64,000 nucleotides of DNA from Planctomycetota bacterium (lineage in GTDB: Bacteria > Planctomycetota > Phycisphaerae > UBA1845 > UTPLA1), in assembly GCA_015654675.1 (NCBI GenBank), contig JAATGM010000005.1:82855-146854 (forward strand), read 5' to 3'. Each line of letters opens with the position of its first letter. Within the stretch, counting starts at the first letter, position 1. The notes under the pieces are model-generated. The model was not told the origin of the DNA, did not search any database, and was given only the letters and a program-made list of their open reading frames with translations. Made by a program: the position numbers and the translations under genes. Shown here piece by piece: positions 16,014 through 25,009 of the stretch.

Positions 16014-17189
16014 TTACGCCTCATCAACGCGCGGCTGCGCAGCCATCACGCGCTCATAAATCGCCACATATTGTCTCGCCACAACTGAAGGCCCGAAACG
16101 CGCCCAACATCGTTCCGCAAGAGCCCGCGGCTCATACCGGCCAGTCTCCCCTGCCAGCCGCCGCATCGCGTCGGAGAGCCCTCCAACATCGCCAACGTCG
16201 ACCAGCAAGCCATCCCCAGCGCCGACGATCGACTCCGGCCCGCCGCATCGCGTTGCGATCACTGGCCTCCCGCAAGCCAGCGCCTCGATCAACGTCACGC
16301 CAAACGTCTCGGCATGACTCGCCAAGACAAACACGTCCGACTCTATCAGTGTGTTTCGCACCGCCCGATGCCCGGCCAGCTCTCCCGGCAGCCGCACCCG
16401 ATCCGCCACACCCAGCTCAGCCGCCATCGCCCCCAACTTCCCGCGGATGGGTCCGTCGCCCGCTACCGTTAGCGTCGCGTCCGGCAGCCCGCGCGCGATT
16501 CGCGCAAACGCCTCAATCACATCCTCCAATCCCTTGCCGGGGCGCATCGCCGCAATCGTCAAGAACCGGACACCAGCCGCCCGGCGTGCCGGCTCCGGCG
16601 GCTCCAGGAAAATGCGATCAAGAGTATTGGGCACGATGTCCACATCGCGTCGCAGCCCCGCATCGCGCATATTCGCCGCCAGCGCCGGGCTCACCGCCGT
16701 GATCGCCCCCGCAGCCTCCCACGCCCGCCGCACCTGCCACCGCTGCCATGCCGTCTCTACCATCATAGAAAACGGCCCAGCATGCTCGGTCAATACGATT
16801 GGCACTCCCCACACGCTGGCGAGTTTGTACGCCGCGTACCCGGCCGGCAGCACAACATGCGCATGCACAAGATCGGGCGGCCCCTTCTCAGCCACATACT
16901 CGCAGAAGAGCTTGCGCACGGCCGACGAGAACGCGATCGACCCATGCCGCTCGCGGGGCCACCATCGGAAGCCGCGCCAACGCCAGATTTTGAGGGCTTC
17001 ATCATCTTCTTCGACCATCTCGCCCGATCCACTGCCCGGACGCCACTCTCTTAGCGACCGAAGTTCGGGAAACAACACCGTTACTTCGTGACCAGCTTCG
17101 GCCACGGCTTTGGCGGCCGAGCGCACGAAGCTCCCCGCATAGGGAACTTCCGTCGTCGGATACCAACTCGGGATCACCACAATCCGCAT
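16014..17189 (-). CDS. Glycosyltransferase family 4
   Basis: A 391-residue GT-B glycosyltransferase. The N-terminal acceptor half opens MRIVVIPSWYPT and includes the GSFVR motif. The donor half has the GT4 signature HAETFGVTLIEALACGRPVIAT with the E-x7-E pair. It is soluble or membrane-associated and would transfer a sugar from a nucleotide donor to a growing glycan. The ATG at 17189 is chosen because the conserved fold starts there; an in-frame GTG at 17228 would add 13 residues that look unrelated. It is the first gene of a minus-strand pair with asnB and lies divergent to another GT4 gene. Confidence 0.88.
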   Translation of the reverse strand: MRIVVIPSWYPTTEVPYAGSFVRSAAKAVAEAGHEVTVLFPELRSLREWRPGSGSGEMVEEDDEALKIWRWRGFRWWPRERHGSIAFSSAVRKLFCEYVAEKGPPDLVHAHVVLPAGYAAYKLASVWGVPIVLTEHAGPFSMMVETAWQRWQVRRAWEAAGAITAVSPALAANMRDAGLRRDVDIVPNTLDRIFLEPPEPARRAAGVRFLTIAAMRPGKGLEDVIEAFARIARGLPDATLTVAGDGPIRGKLGAMAAELGVADRVRLPGELAGHRAVRNTLIESDVFVLASHAETFGVTLIEALACGRPVIATRCGGPESIVGAGDGLLVDVGDVGGLSDAMRRLAGETGRYEPRALAERCWARFGPSVVARQYVAIYERVMAAQPRVDEA

Positions 17190-17237
17190 CGACCCATCTT
17201 GCGAGAATTTGCCGGCGCCCGCCACCACCCCGCCAGG

Positions 17238-18545
17238 ATGACGCCGCGTCCGCTTCCCGATCTAATCGCTGCTGTCATGGCTTCTCGGCGCGTTTTGATC
17301 GTCACCTACTGGTATCCGCCGACGCCCGGCGCAGGCGCCGAGCGCGCCGCCGGCTTTTCACGGCACTTGCCGGAGCACGGATGGGACCCGATCGTGCTCA
17401 CGGCTCAGACGCATGGAGCGTCATGGTCGGCCCGGATCTTCGGATTTGGCGAGAGCGAATCGGCGGATGAAGTGCAGACTGTCTATCGTGTGCCCGACCT
17501 GGTCGGGGCGGGCGACATACAAGGCCCATACACGGGCCCACCCGTGCGGAAATCTGAACATTGGCTTCGACGCCTTGTGTTTCCTGACCGCTTCGCGATC
17601 TGGGCAGGTCGCGCCCAGCGAGAGGCACGCTACAAACTCGAAGATGCGCTTCCGGACATCGTCTGGACGACTTTTCCGCCGGCCAGCGCCGCCATGGCCG
17701 CGGGAATCCTGGCTGATCGCTTTTCGCGGCCGCTCGTAATCGACTTCCGCGATCCCTGGTTCGGAGCTGGCGGATACGCTCCACAATCACAGCGCCAGCG
17801 TGAACGTCACGAGGAGCTCGAGCGGCGGCTGATCAGGCAGGCCGCTGCCATCACTGTAATTTCGGAGGCAATGCGGGATGACCTTTGTCGACGACTCGAT
17901 GTCGAACCGTCCCGCGCCCACGTAATTACAAATGGGTTTGATGCTGCCCGATGCATTCAGGTCGAACCTGTGCAGACGCAGCGCCCGCCTGAACTCGTGC
18001 ACGTCGGCAGCGTGTCACAACGCAATCGACCGGATCTATTTCTGCAGGCACTGGCCGCCGCTCGACGGCTGGGACCGCTGCCGTGGCGAGTGCGCTTCGT
18101 GGGAAATATTTCAGCCGGCTATATCGCTTCCCTTGGTCTCGCCGACTCTGTTTCTATAACCGGAATGGTTCCGTGGAATGACGCCTGGCGCGAGACCTGC
18201 CAATCGACGGCCCTGCTTCTTCTGGCGGGAGACTATGTTGGAGAGTGGGGCCACAACACAAAGGTTTTCGAATATCTTCGTTCGAGCCGCCCCATTCTCT
18301 GTCTCGAGGAACGTCCAGGAAGCAATGACCGGCGCTTGCTGGAGTCGCTGGCCGGCGACCGGTCGCGTTTTGGCTTGCTGACAAATCCTGCGTCTATCCT
18401 TGAAGGGATTAATGCCGTCATGGGGATAGGCAAAGAATCGCCGATCGGAACTCTTGACGCCTCCGAAGGTCTAGATCGCTACGATCGCGGCCGGCTTACG
18501 GGCCAACTCGCCGAAATTCTCGATGACATCGTCGCTCATCGTTGA
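17238..18545 (+). CDS. Glycosyltransferase, GT4-like
   Basis: A 435-residue (from 17238) GT-B protein. The N-terminal half has the RRVLIVTYWYPPTPGAGAER segment typical of GT4 enzymes that recognise long glycan acceptors, then IDFRDPW in mid protein. The second half ends the acceptor-donor linker with VSVTGMVPW and has the KVFEYLRSSRPIL motif in place of the usual EALA motif. The start is uncertain: ATG 17238 or ATG 17277, which begins the conserved core; neither has a strong ribosome site. Codon and amino acid use seem a little less GC-biased than in the neighbours. It lies 29 bp before the NeuA-NeuB fusion, so the two are probably co-transcribed. Confidence 0.8.
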   Translation: MTPRPLPDLIAAVMASRRVLIVTYWYPPTPGAGAERAAGFSRHLPEHGWDPIVLTAQTHGASWSARIFGFGESESADEVQTVYRVPDLVGAGDIQGPYTGPPVRKSEHWLRRLVFPDRFAIWAGRAQREARYKLEDALPDIVWTTFPPASAAMAAGILADRFSRPLVIDFRDPWFGAGGYAPQSQRQRERHEELERRLIRQAAAITVISEAMRDDLCRRLDVEPSRAHVITNGFDAARCIQVEPVQTQRPPELVHVGSVSQRNRPDLFLQALAAARRLGPLPWRVRFVGNISAGYIASLGLADSVSITGMVPWNDAWRETCQSTALLLLAGDYVGEWGHNTKVFEYLRSSRPILCLEERPGSNDRRLLESLAGDRSRFGLLTNPASILEGINAVMGIGKESPIGTLDASEGLDRYDRGRLTGQLAEILDDIVAHR

Positions 18546-18574
18546 ACCGTCGCCTGCATTGAGGCCGATGAATC

Positions 18575-20398
18575 ATGATGGACGGAACGCTCGCAGTCAT
18601 TATCGCACGCGCCGGCAGCAAGGGGCTGCCCAACAAGTGCGTGGCGCCGCTCAATGGCCGTGCGGTCATCGAATACACCTTCGACGCCGCGCTGGCCGCG
18701 CGCTTGTCCGATGCCGTCTGTCTGAGCACGGACTCCGCCGAAGCAAAAAAGCTCGCGCGCCAGCGCGACATCTTCGTGGTGGATCGTCCGCCCGAACTCG
18801 CAGCGGATAGCGCGACGGTTGACGCCGCCGTTCGTCACGCGGTAAGTGTATATGAGGCCGCCCACCGGCATTTCCGCGCCGAGCGAATTGTGATCCTTTA
18901 CGGAAACGTTCCCATCCGGCCCGACGATGCGATTGACCGCACTGTGAAGATGCTCGCTGACACCCGGTGCGATTCCGTCCGAACCGTGGCCCCGGTTACC
19001 AAGCAACACCCCGACTGGATTCACTCGCTCGACGGCGACAAGCTCTGCAAGTTTCGCGAAAACAGCATCTATCGCCGACAGGACCTTCAGCCACTCTACT
19101 TTCATGATGGCGCGGTCGTCGCGGTCACGCGCGCCGCGCTCTTTACGGAGCCGCGCCATGCGCAGGACTTTCACGCTTTCTTCGGTACTGATCGCCGGGG
19201 CATTGTGGTTGCCGCCGGCGACACCGTCGATATTGACGACTACGCCGATCTTCGGCTCGCTCAGGCAATGCTCGTCTCGAGAACTGTACAAACCGTGCGT
19301 TTCGGCAAATCAGCAATCGGAGTGGGCCATCCCACGTACGTCATCGCCGAGGCCGGAGTAAACCATGACGGTAAGCTCGCGCAGGCGTTGAAGCTGATTG
19401 ACGCCGCCAAGAGCGCGGGCGCCAATGCCGTCAAGTTTCAAGCATTTGCCGCTGAAAAACTCGTCACGCGTGCGGCAGCCGCCTGCGATTACCAGAAGCA
19501 GCACGACCACCACAGCCACTCGCAGCGCGCGATGCTTGAACGACTCGAACTCTCGGCGGCGCAGTTCGCGGCATTGCACCGACACGCCCAGGATGTCAGC
19601 ATCGATTTCCTCGCCACGCCCTTCGGCATCGACGAACTGCACATGCTTACTGATTTGGGCGTGCCCGCCATCAAACTCGCATCGCCCGATCTTGTGAATG
19701 TTCTGTTGATAGAAGCCGCCGCCGCGACCGGGCTGCCGCTCATCGTTTCAACCGGCGCCGCGCTCGATGACGAAATAGACGAGACGGTCTTTCATTTCCA
19801 ACGTCTGGGTGCGTTCGATCGTCTTACGCTGCTCCACTGTGTCAGCAGCTATCCCACGCCGCTCGGCGAGGCGAACCTCGGTCGCATTCGCATGCTCGCG
19901 AGCCGTCATCGTGTTCCGGTAGGGTTTTCCGACCACACACGGGAATCAACCACCGGAGCACTGGCCGTAGCAGCCGGCGCATTGGTGCTCGAAAAACATT
20001 TGACGCTCGATCGCGCCGCGGACGGGCCAGATCACTTTTTCTCGCTCGATCCCGCGTCCATGTCGGCCTACGTCGCCGCCGTTCGTGCCGCCGAATCGGT
20101 TATGGGCGACGGCTCCGTCCGGCTGTCCGATACTCAACTCGAGACGCGTACCTTGGCTCGATCGCACGTTGTCGCTGCCGCGCGAATCGCGCCAGGGCGG
20201 CTTCTCACGCCCGAAAACATCACCATCAAGCGTACTGGCCTCACGGATGGACTGATCGAACCGCGGAATATCCCGAAACTGCTTCGCCGACGCGCGGCGG
20301 TTGAAATTGCCCCCGATACTCCGATTACGCTCGCCCTCTTGAGCCCGGAAACCCATCCCTCTGAAGCCGCCAATCCAATTGCTTCTGCTAATAACTAA
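18575..20398 (+). CDS. Fused CMP-nonulosonate cytidylyltransferase and NeuB-type synthase
   Basis: A 607-residue fusion. Residues 1 to about 235 form an acylneuraminate cytidylyltransferase (NeuA-like) domain, opening with the nucleotide-binding IIARAGSKGLPNK at 9-21. Residues about 252 to 535 form a NeuB-type synthase that condenses phosphoenolpyruvate with an N-acyl sugar, with IAEAGVNHDG at 257-266, VKFQAF, DFLATPFG and CVSSYPTPL motifs. A C-terminal SAF (antifreeze-like) domain occupies about 540-600. Together the domains could make and activate a nonulosonic acid such as sialic, legionaminic or pseudaminic acid; which one cannot be read from sequence. In most bacteria these are separate genes. 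The ATG at 18575 follows a GAGG site. Confidence 0.9.
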   Translation: MMDGTLAVIIARAGSKGLPNKCVAPLNGRAVIEYTFDAALAARLSDAVCLSTDSAEAKKLARQRDIFVVDRPPELAADSATVDAAVRHAVSVYEAAHRHFRAERIVILYGNVPIRPDDAIDRTVKMLADTRCDSVRTVAPVTKQHPDWIHSLDGDKLCKFRENSIYRRQDLQPLYFHDGAVVAVTRAALFTEPRHAQDFHAFFGTDRRGIVVAAGDTVDIDDYADLRLAQAMLVSRTVQTVRFGKSAIGVGHPTYVIAEAGVNHDGKLAQALKLIDAAKSAGANAVKFQAFAAEKLVTRAAAACDYQKQHDHHSHSQRAMLERLELSAAQFAALHRHAQDVSIDFLATPFGIDELHMLTDLGVPAIKLASPDLVNVLLIEAAAATGLPLIVSTGAALDDEIDETVFHFQRLGAFDRLTLLHCVSSYPTPLGEANLGRIRMLASRHRVPVGFSDHTRESTTGALAVAAGALVLEKHLTLDRAADGPDHFFSLDPASMSAYVAAVRAAESVMGDGSVRLSDTQLETRTLARSHVVAAARIAPGRLLTPENITIKRTGLTDGLIEPRNIPKLLRRRAAVEIAPDTPITLALLSPETHPSEAANPIASANN

Positions 20399-20484
20399 GA
20401 GGCGCTACTTCCCGCGCCGATAGTTCCATCGAGGTTCCTTGACGCGAACGACTCGCGCCGAGGATTGTGCCGAGGGATGACTTC

Positions 20485-21369
20485 ATGCAAGCGACCGTAA
20501 AGCCCGGACTCAACGACGCTGCCACCATCGTCAACAGCGCCATCACCAGCGTCGGTGAAATCGCTACGCTTCCCGAAATCACGGTGCGGATCATCAAAAT
20601 CGTCGAAGACCCGAAGTCGACCGCGCGCGACCTCCACGAAGTCATCCGCAACGACCCGGCGCTTGCCTCAAAAATTCTGAAAGTAGTGAACTCCGCCTTC
20701 TACGGTCTTCCCGGCCAGATTAACAACGTCGACCGCGCCATTGTGCTTCTCGGCCTTTCCGCCGTGAAGAACATTGCTATTGCCGCCTCGATGACCCGTC
20801 TCTTCCAGGGCGGCGTCACGATCGACGGCTTCAATGGCATGGAACTCTGGCGACACTCTGCCGCTGTCGGCGCCGTGTGCCGTTCTATCGCGAAGATTCA
20901 GGGCGCCCAGTGCATGGAAGAAGTCTTCCTCGCCGGACTCATGCACGACCTCGGCCTCCTCATCATGCGACAAGCCCTCCCGCGCAAGCTCGCCGAAGTC
21001 ATCGCCAAGCACCGCGCCGCCCCAAAGGCCTTCACTCAGATCGAAGAAGAAATCATCGGTGCCGACCACCAGGCGTTCGGTCAGGCCCTCGCCACCAAGT
21101 GGCGCTTCCCGCGCGGCCTATGCGCTGTCATCGGCTACCACCACAAGCCCCAGCTTCTGGCTCCCGAGTTCCGCAGCATGGTCGAGATCGTTCACGTCGC
21201 CGACATCCTCGCATGCAAAACCGATATTGGCTTCACCCGCACACACGGCCACGCCGAGTTGACGCCCGAGCTGCTCCAGGCCGTGGGCCTCAAGCAGACC
21301 GACGCCGACGTCATCCTCGCCGAGCTGCCCGAAAACGTCCGCGCTACCGAGGCCCTCTTCCAAAACTAA
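20485..21369 (+). CDS. HDOD domain protein
   Basis: A 294-residue protein consisting of one HDOD domain, a non-catalytic relative of HD-GYP/HD hydrolases found in bacterial signalling, often tied to cyclic-di-GMP, chemotaxis or cell-cycle control. Family marks are LPEITVRIIKIVEDP, the DPALASKILKVVNSAFYG segment, and IVLLGLSAVKNIA. A HDLG (residues about 154-157) is present, but the full HD metal site is not. The ATG at 20485 has GAGGGA about 8 nt upstream; an in-frame GTG lies at 20467. It has no sensor domain, and may be co-transcribed with the NeuAB gene (86 bp gap) or independent. Confidence 0.88.
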   Translation: MQATVKPGLNDAATIVNSAITSVGEIATLPEITVRIIKIVEDPKSTARDLHEVIRNDPALASKILKVVNSAFYGLPGQINNVDRAIVLLGLSAVKNIAIAASMTRLFQGGVTIDGFNGMELWRHSAAVGAVCRSIAKIQGAQCMEEVFLAGLMHDLGLLIMRQALPRKLAEVIAKHRAAPKAFTQIEEEIIGADHQAFGQALATKWRFPRGLCAVIGYHHKPQLLAPEFRSMVEIVHVADILACKTDIGFTRTHGHAELTPELLQAVGLKQTDADVILAELPENVRATEALFQN

Positions 21370-21411
21370 AGCGCCCGTCCAAAGCGACGCACTCGCGATT
21401 ATCATGTCCGA

Positions 21412-22674
21412 GTGAATCGCAGGCCGACGAGCAACAGACCGCACCCCGAAGCCGCCCCACCCGCCGGCCTCGTCCCCAATTCGCCCCACCCCTGGGTCCA
21501 GGTCCGCTCCCTCTCGTTCCACCCCTTCATCTACTCACGCATGATCCAGTCCGCCGCGCCCAACGCCGCCCCCGGCGATATCGTCGCGGTCTACGACCGC
21601 GCCGGCCAGATTTTCGGCCACGCCCTCTACAACCCGCGCTCCCAGATCGGCCTCCGCGTCCTACGCCACGGACCCGACCCGATCGACGACACCTTCTGGC
21701 GCGAACGCATCGCCGCCGCTGTCGCCCTCCGCCGCGAAACCCTCAAGCTCGACCAGCAGACAGACGCCTACCGCCTCGTTCACAGCGAAGGCGACGCCCT
21801 CTCCGGCCTCATCGCCGAACGCTACGCCGACCACATCGTCATCGAGTGCTTCTCGCTCGGAATCTTCCAGCGAGTAGAAATGCTCCAGCAGATGCTCGCC
21901 GATGCCCTCGGCCCGCCGCCTACATCCCGCGACGGCCCACCCTCATGGAAGTTCGTCGTCCGCGCCGACGAACGCACGCAACAGCTCGAAGGCTTCCGCC
22001 TCCCCCCGACTCCGCAACCCGAATCGCGCCGCCTCATCATCCGCGAACACGACGTCCGCTTCCGCGTCGACCCGCGTCACGGCCACAAGACCGGCTTCTT
22101 CTGCGATCAGCGCGACAACCGCCTCGCCTTCGCCGCCCTCTGCAACGACGCCTCCGTCCTCGACCTCTGCTGCAACACCGGCGGCTTCGGCCTGCTCGCC
22201 AAATGCCGCGGCAAGGCCCGCGAAGTCACGGCCCTCGATCTCGACGAAGTCGCCCTCGAACTCGCGAAGGAAAACGCCAACCTCAACCAGGCCCGCATCC
22301 AACACGTCCACGCCGACGCCTTCGGCTACCTCCGCCAGCTCATCACCAACGGCAAACAATTCGACGCCGTCGTCCTCGACCCGTCGAAACTCATCGCCAC
22401 CCGCGAAGACATGCGCGAAGGCCGCCAGCGCTACCTCGACTTCAACAAGCTCGCCCTGCAGGTCATCCGCCCCGGCGGAATCCTCCTCACCTGCTCTTGC
22501 AGCGGACTCCTCTCACGCGACGACTTCCTCGACATGGTGCGGCACGCCACCCGCATCGCCAACCGCCGCGCCAACGTCTTCAACGTCACCGGCGCAGCCC
22601 CCGACCACCCCCTCGCCCTCGATTGCCCCGAAACCAGCTACCTCAAAGCCGCCTGGTTACGCGTCGGCCAATAG
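21412..22674 (+). CDS. RlmI-type 23S rRNA (cytosine-C5)-methyltransferase
   Basis: A 420-residue class I SAM-dependent methyltransferase of the RlmI/RlmK-like family. The N-terminal PUA domain ends with HPFIYSRMI, and the middle RlmI-like adaptor contains GDALSGLIAERY. The catalytic domain shows HKTGFFCDQRDNR, the SAM motif VLDLCCNTGGFG, DPSKLI (the DPP-like motif) and LTCSCSGLL with the catalytic Cys. It should methylate a cytosine of 23S rRNA. Residues 1-25 are Pro-rich and poorly conserved-looking. The start codon is GTG with no clear ribosome site. Its stop is 15 bp from the convergent GT2 gene. Confidence 0.87.
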   Translation: MNRRPTSNRPHPEAAPPAGLVPNSPHPWVQVRSLSFHPFIYSRMIQSAAPNAAPGDIVAVYDRAGQIFGHALYNPRSQIGLRVLRHGPDPIDDTFWRERIAAAVALRRETLKLDQQTDAYRLVHSEGDALSGLIAERYADHIVIECFSLGIFQRVEMLQQMLADALGPPPTSRDGPPSWKFVVRADERTQQLEGFRLPPTPQPESRRLIIREHDVRFRVDPRHGHKTGFFCDQRDNRLAFAALCNDASVLDLCCNTGGFGLLAKCRGKAREVTALDLDEVALELAKENANLNQARIQHVHADAFGYLRQLITNGKQFDAVVLDPSKLIATREDMREGRQRYLDFNKLALQVIRPGGILLTCSCSGLLSRDDFLDMVRHATRIANRRANVFNVTGAAPDHPLALDCPETSYLKAAWLRVGQ

Positions 22675-22689
22675 CGCGAAGGCATCCGA

Positions 22690-23631
22690 TCAAGTTGGGA
22701 TGCGTCTTGGCAGTCGTCCGAGCAGGGCGTTCACCGCGGCTCTCCAGGGATCGGCGAGAAACGGCCAGAGCGAGGCGGCCCGCACAAATGCGCCGCCGGC
22801 CAGCCGGCGGTCTCCGCGGGCCAGATACTGCAAACCAGCCCGCTGCCACAGCCGCGCCCTCGCTTGGCGCAGCGTGAGCCGCGCCGAAGGCAGATGCCCG
22901 ATCAAGTGTGCATGCCGGTTCAGTATCATTTCACCGTGAATTCGAAGTCGCTCCGGATCGCCCCCAAATTGCACCGGACCAACGCGCCGCCTGGCCAACG
23001 GTTCTGGCGCGACGCTGATGGCACAGGTTGTGGCGAGACGAATGAGGAATTCGCGATCTTCGGCGGCCATCATCGTCTCATCGAAGCCGCCCGCGGCGAT
23101 GAATTGATCGCGCTCCAGAAGCAGGGTGGATGCGCCGCCGGCTAAGACATTTCGGCAGAGCAGCGCTTGGATCAGATCGTCCCGATCGGTAGAGCCGCGG
23201 TATGCAACCACGGTTTCGCCGCCTTCAACAGGCCAATGGAGCCCCGACAACAACGCGGGCGCTCCGGTCCGCCGTGCGAGTGCAAGCTGCGAGGCAAGCT
23301 TTTCCGGAAGCCACTCGTCGTCGGCATCGAGGAACGCAACCCAATCGCCGCGCGCCAACCGCACACCATGGTTTCGGGCCGCCGATGGACCGGCATTTGC
23401 CTGCCGCGCATTTCGAACGATTCCACCCAGCGAGCCAATGAGCTCTGGTGTGGCGTCCGAACTTCCATCATCGACGACCACGATTTCAAGCGGAGGATAT
23501 GATTGTGCGAGCGCCGAGCCGATCGCATTGCCTACCACCGAGCCGCTATTGAAGGTTGGAATGACGACCGATACGCGCGGACAAAACGCGAATCGATTCG
23601 TCGAGTCAGTTCCGGCGACAGACGGACTCAA
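22690..23631 (-). CDS. Glycosyltransferase family 2
   Basis: A 313-residue GT-A glycosyltransferase. The nucleotide-binding core opens PRVSVVIPTFNSG, then VVVDDGSSD, and DWVAFLDADDEW holds the DxD metal site. A C-terminal helical segment rich in Arg and Leu probably contacts the membrane or acceptor. The start is judged to be TTG 23631: GGAG lies 7 nt upstream and the codon sits just before the conserved core. This puts the start 26 nt inside the upstream GT4 gene in another frame, so the two are probably coupled. The sugar and acceptor are unknown. Context: surface glycan region. Confidence 0.85.
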   Translation of the reverse strand: MSPSVAGTDSTNRFAFCPRVSVVIPTFNSGSVVGNAIGSALAQSYPPLEIVVVDDGSSDATPELIGSLGGIVRNARQANAGPSAARNHGVRLARGDWVAFLDADDEWLPEKLASQLALARRTGAPALLSGLHWPVEGGETVVAYRGSTDRDDLIQALLCRNVLAGGASTLLLERDQFIAAGGFDETMMAAEDREFLIRLATTCAISVAPEPLARRRVGPVQFGGDPERLRIHGEMILNRHAHLIGHLPSARLTLRQARARLWQRAGLQYLARGDRRLAGGAFVRAASLWPFLADPWRAAVNALLGRLPRRIPT

Positions 23632-24820
23632 GAATCTGCTCCAACTGAGCTGCGTCACGGCCGAGCGGGAATCGATCCACGACCCGCCTGCGACCCGCTT
23701 CGCCGAGTCGGCGCCGCCCGTCGGCATCACGCGCCAACTCAATCCAGCGCTCCGCCATCGCGGCGGGCGAATCGTCTGTCAGGACATATCCCGTCTCACC
23801 GTCGATCACGGATTCGCCGGCCCCGCAATAGAATTTCCCCGGCGCGCAGCCAAGCACCACAGCCGGCAGGCCGCAAGCCATCGCTTCAATGACCGAAATC
23901 CCGAACGACTCGACGTGCGACGGGAGGGCGAAGACATCCGATGCACGGAGAAACGGTTCTACGCGATCGCGCATTCCCGCGAATCGAACCTTTCCGCCGA
24001 TCGACGAATTGGCCGCCCGCGCCTGCAATCCCGCACGAAGTGGGCCATCGCCGACCAGCAGCAGTCGCAATTCAGGGATGGCCCTCGAGCTGCGCGCGGC
24101 GGCATCCAGCAATAATTCGACGTTCTTCTGGTCCGCCATCCGACCTGTCCAGCAGACCACAAACGCGTCTTCCGGCAATCCGAGCGTCCGCCGAAGCTCG
24201 GCGCGTTGGAGTGAAGTCGCGGGACGGAAACGATCGACATCAACCGTCGGCGGCACAACATGGGATCGAGTTGGGTCCAACCCGTAGCCGCTTACCGCGA
24301 TGCCGCGCGTCATGGAGCTGTCGAACATGACGGCATCGGCCGACTGAAACCCGCGCCGCTCTGCCTGGCGCATCAGCCGATCGTCGAGTTGGTATGCCCA
24401 TCGCTGGTGGGCGCCGCGCGTCGCATTTTCGGCAGTATGCGCGGGCTCGTAGAGCAGCCGGCAGCAGCAGGCGACCAGTCCCACGGGACGCCGCAGCGTT
24501 TTTCTTGCTGCCGTGGCGAACTCCGGTTGGCAGGTCAGGACTGCGTCGCATTCGTCCATCAGCCGGTCAGCGGTGCGTGCCGCACGCCTCACGCGCCCCC
24601 GCGATTGAAGCGACCAGTGGGCAACTCGGCTCGGTGGTACGTCGACGCCAACCACCCGCAGGCCATCGACCAATTGCTCGGCGTCTCGGGCACTCTCGAC
24701 GGGAGTTACCAGCCGGACGTTGTGATCGCGAAGGCGCAGTATGCGGGCCAGATTGCGAACCCGCCCAGACATTCCACAGCCGCGCGATTCGAGTCTCGGT
24801 ACGTGCCATAACAGTTGCAT
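23606..24820 (-). CDS. Glycosyltransferase family 4
   Basis: A 404-residue GT-B enzyme. The acceptor half opens MQLLWHVPRLESRGC with the GMSGRVRNLARIL stretch. The donor half contains VCWTGRMADQKN and the GT4 signature SHVESFGISVIEAMACGLPAVV with the E-x7-E pair. ATG 24820 is taken as start because it begins the fold; an in-frame ATG at 24877 would add 19 residues. It is the first gene of a minus-strand pair with the GT2 gene, which it overlaps by 26 nt. Both presumably act on the same glycan as the asnB-NeuAB group 3-4 kb away. Confidence 0.87.
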   Translation of the reverse strand: MQLLWHVPRLESRGCGMSGRVRNLARILRLRDHNVRLVTPVESARDAEQLVDGLRVVGVDVPPSRVAHWSLQSRGRVRRAARTADRLMDECDAVLTCQPEFATAARKTLRRPVGLVACCCRLLYEPAHTAENATRGAHQRWAYQLDDRLMRQAERRGFQSADAVMFDSSMTRGIAVSGYGLDPTRSHVVPPTVDVDRFRPATSLQRAELRRTLGLPEDAFVVCWTGRMADQKNVELLLDAAARSSRAIPELRLLLVGDGPLRAGLQARAANSSIGGKVRFAGMRDRVEPFLRASDVFALPSHVESFGISVIEAMACGLPAVVLGCAPGKFYCGAGESVIDGETGYVLTDDSPAAMAERWIELARDADGRRRLGEAGRRRVVDRFPLGRDAAQLEQILESVCRRN

Positions 24821-24942
24821 GAGTGCCGTCCGGCCTAGGCAGGAATTGCGCATCCGCTTGTATTGGCGGGAATGCATCGCCCTGCAGCAAAGGATTTAAC
24901 GGCTGAATCGTGCGCCCGCCTTCAGGCAACTGTTCCGGGCCC

Positions 24943-24980
24943 CAAAAAGAAAAAGGGTCGGACGATCTGATGTCCGACCC
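24943..24980 (-). terminator. Rho-independent terminator of the DUF2203 gene
   Basis: GGGTCGGAC pairs perfectly with GTCCGACCC (9 bp, 8-nt loop) at 24955-24980. On the minus strand it is followed by a T-rich run at 24943-24954. It lies 29 bp after the stop of the gene it would end. Confidence 0.88.
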
Positions 24981-25009
24981 GGGGAAATCGCTTTGTTGGT
25001 CTGAACGGA

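Noticed and set aside
20877..22877. Long Arg/Pro-rich open frame spanning the HDOD and RlmI genes
   Set aside because: It overlaps two well-supported genes in another frame, has no family motif and has the Arg/Pro composition typical of off-frame GC-rich sequence.
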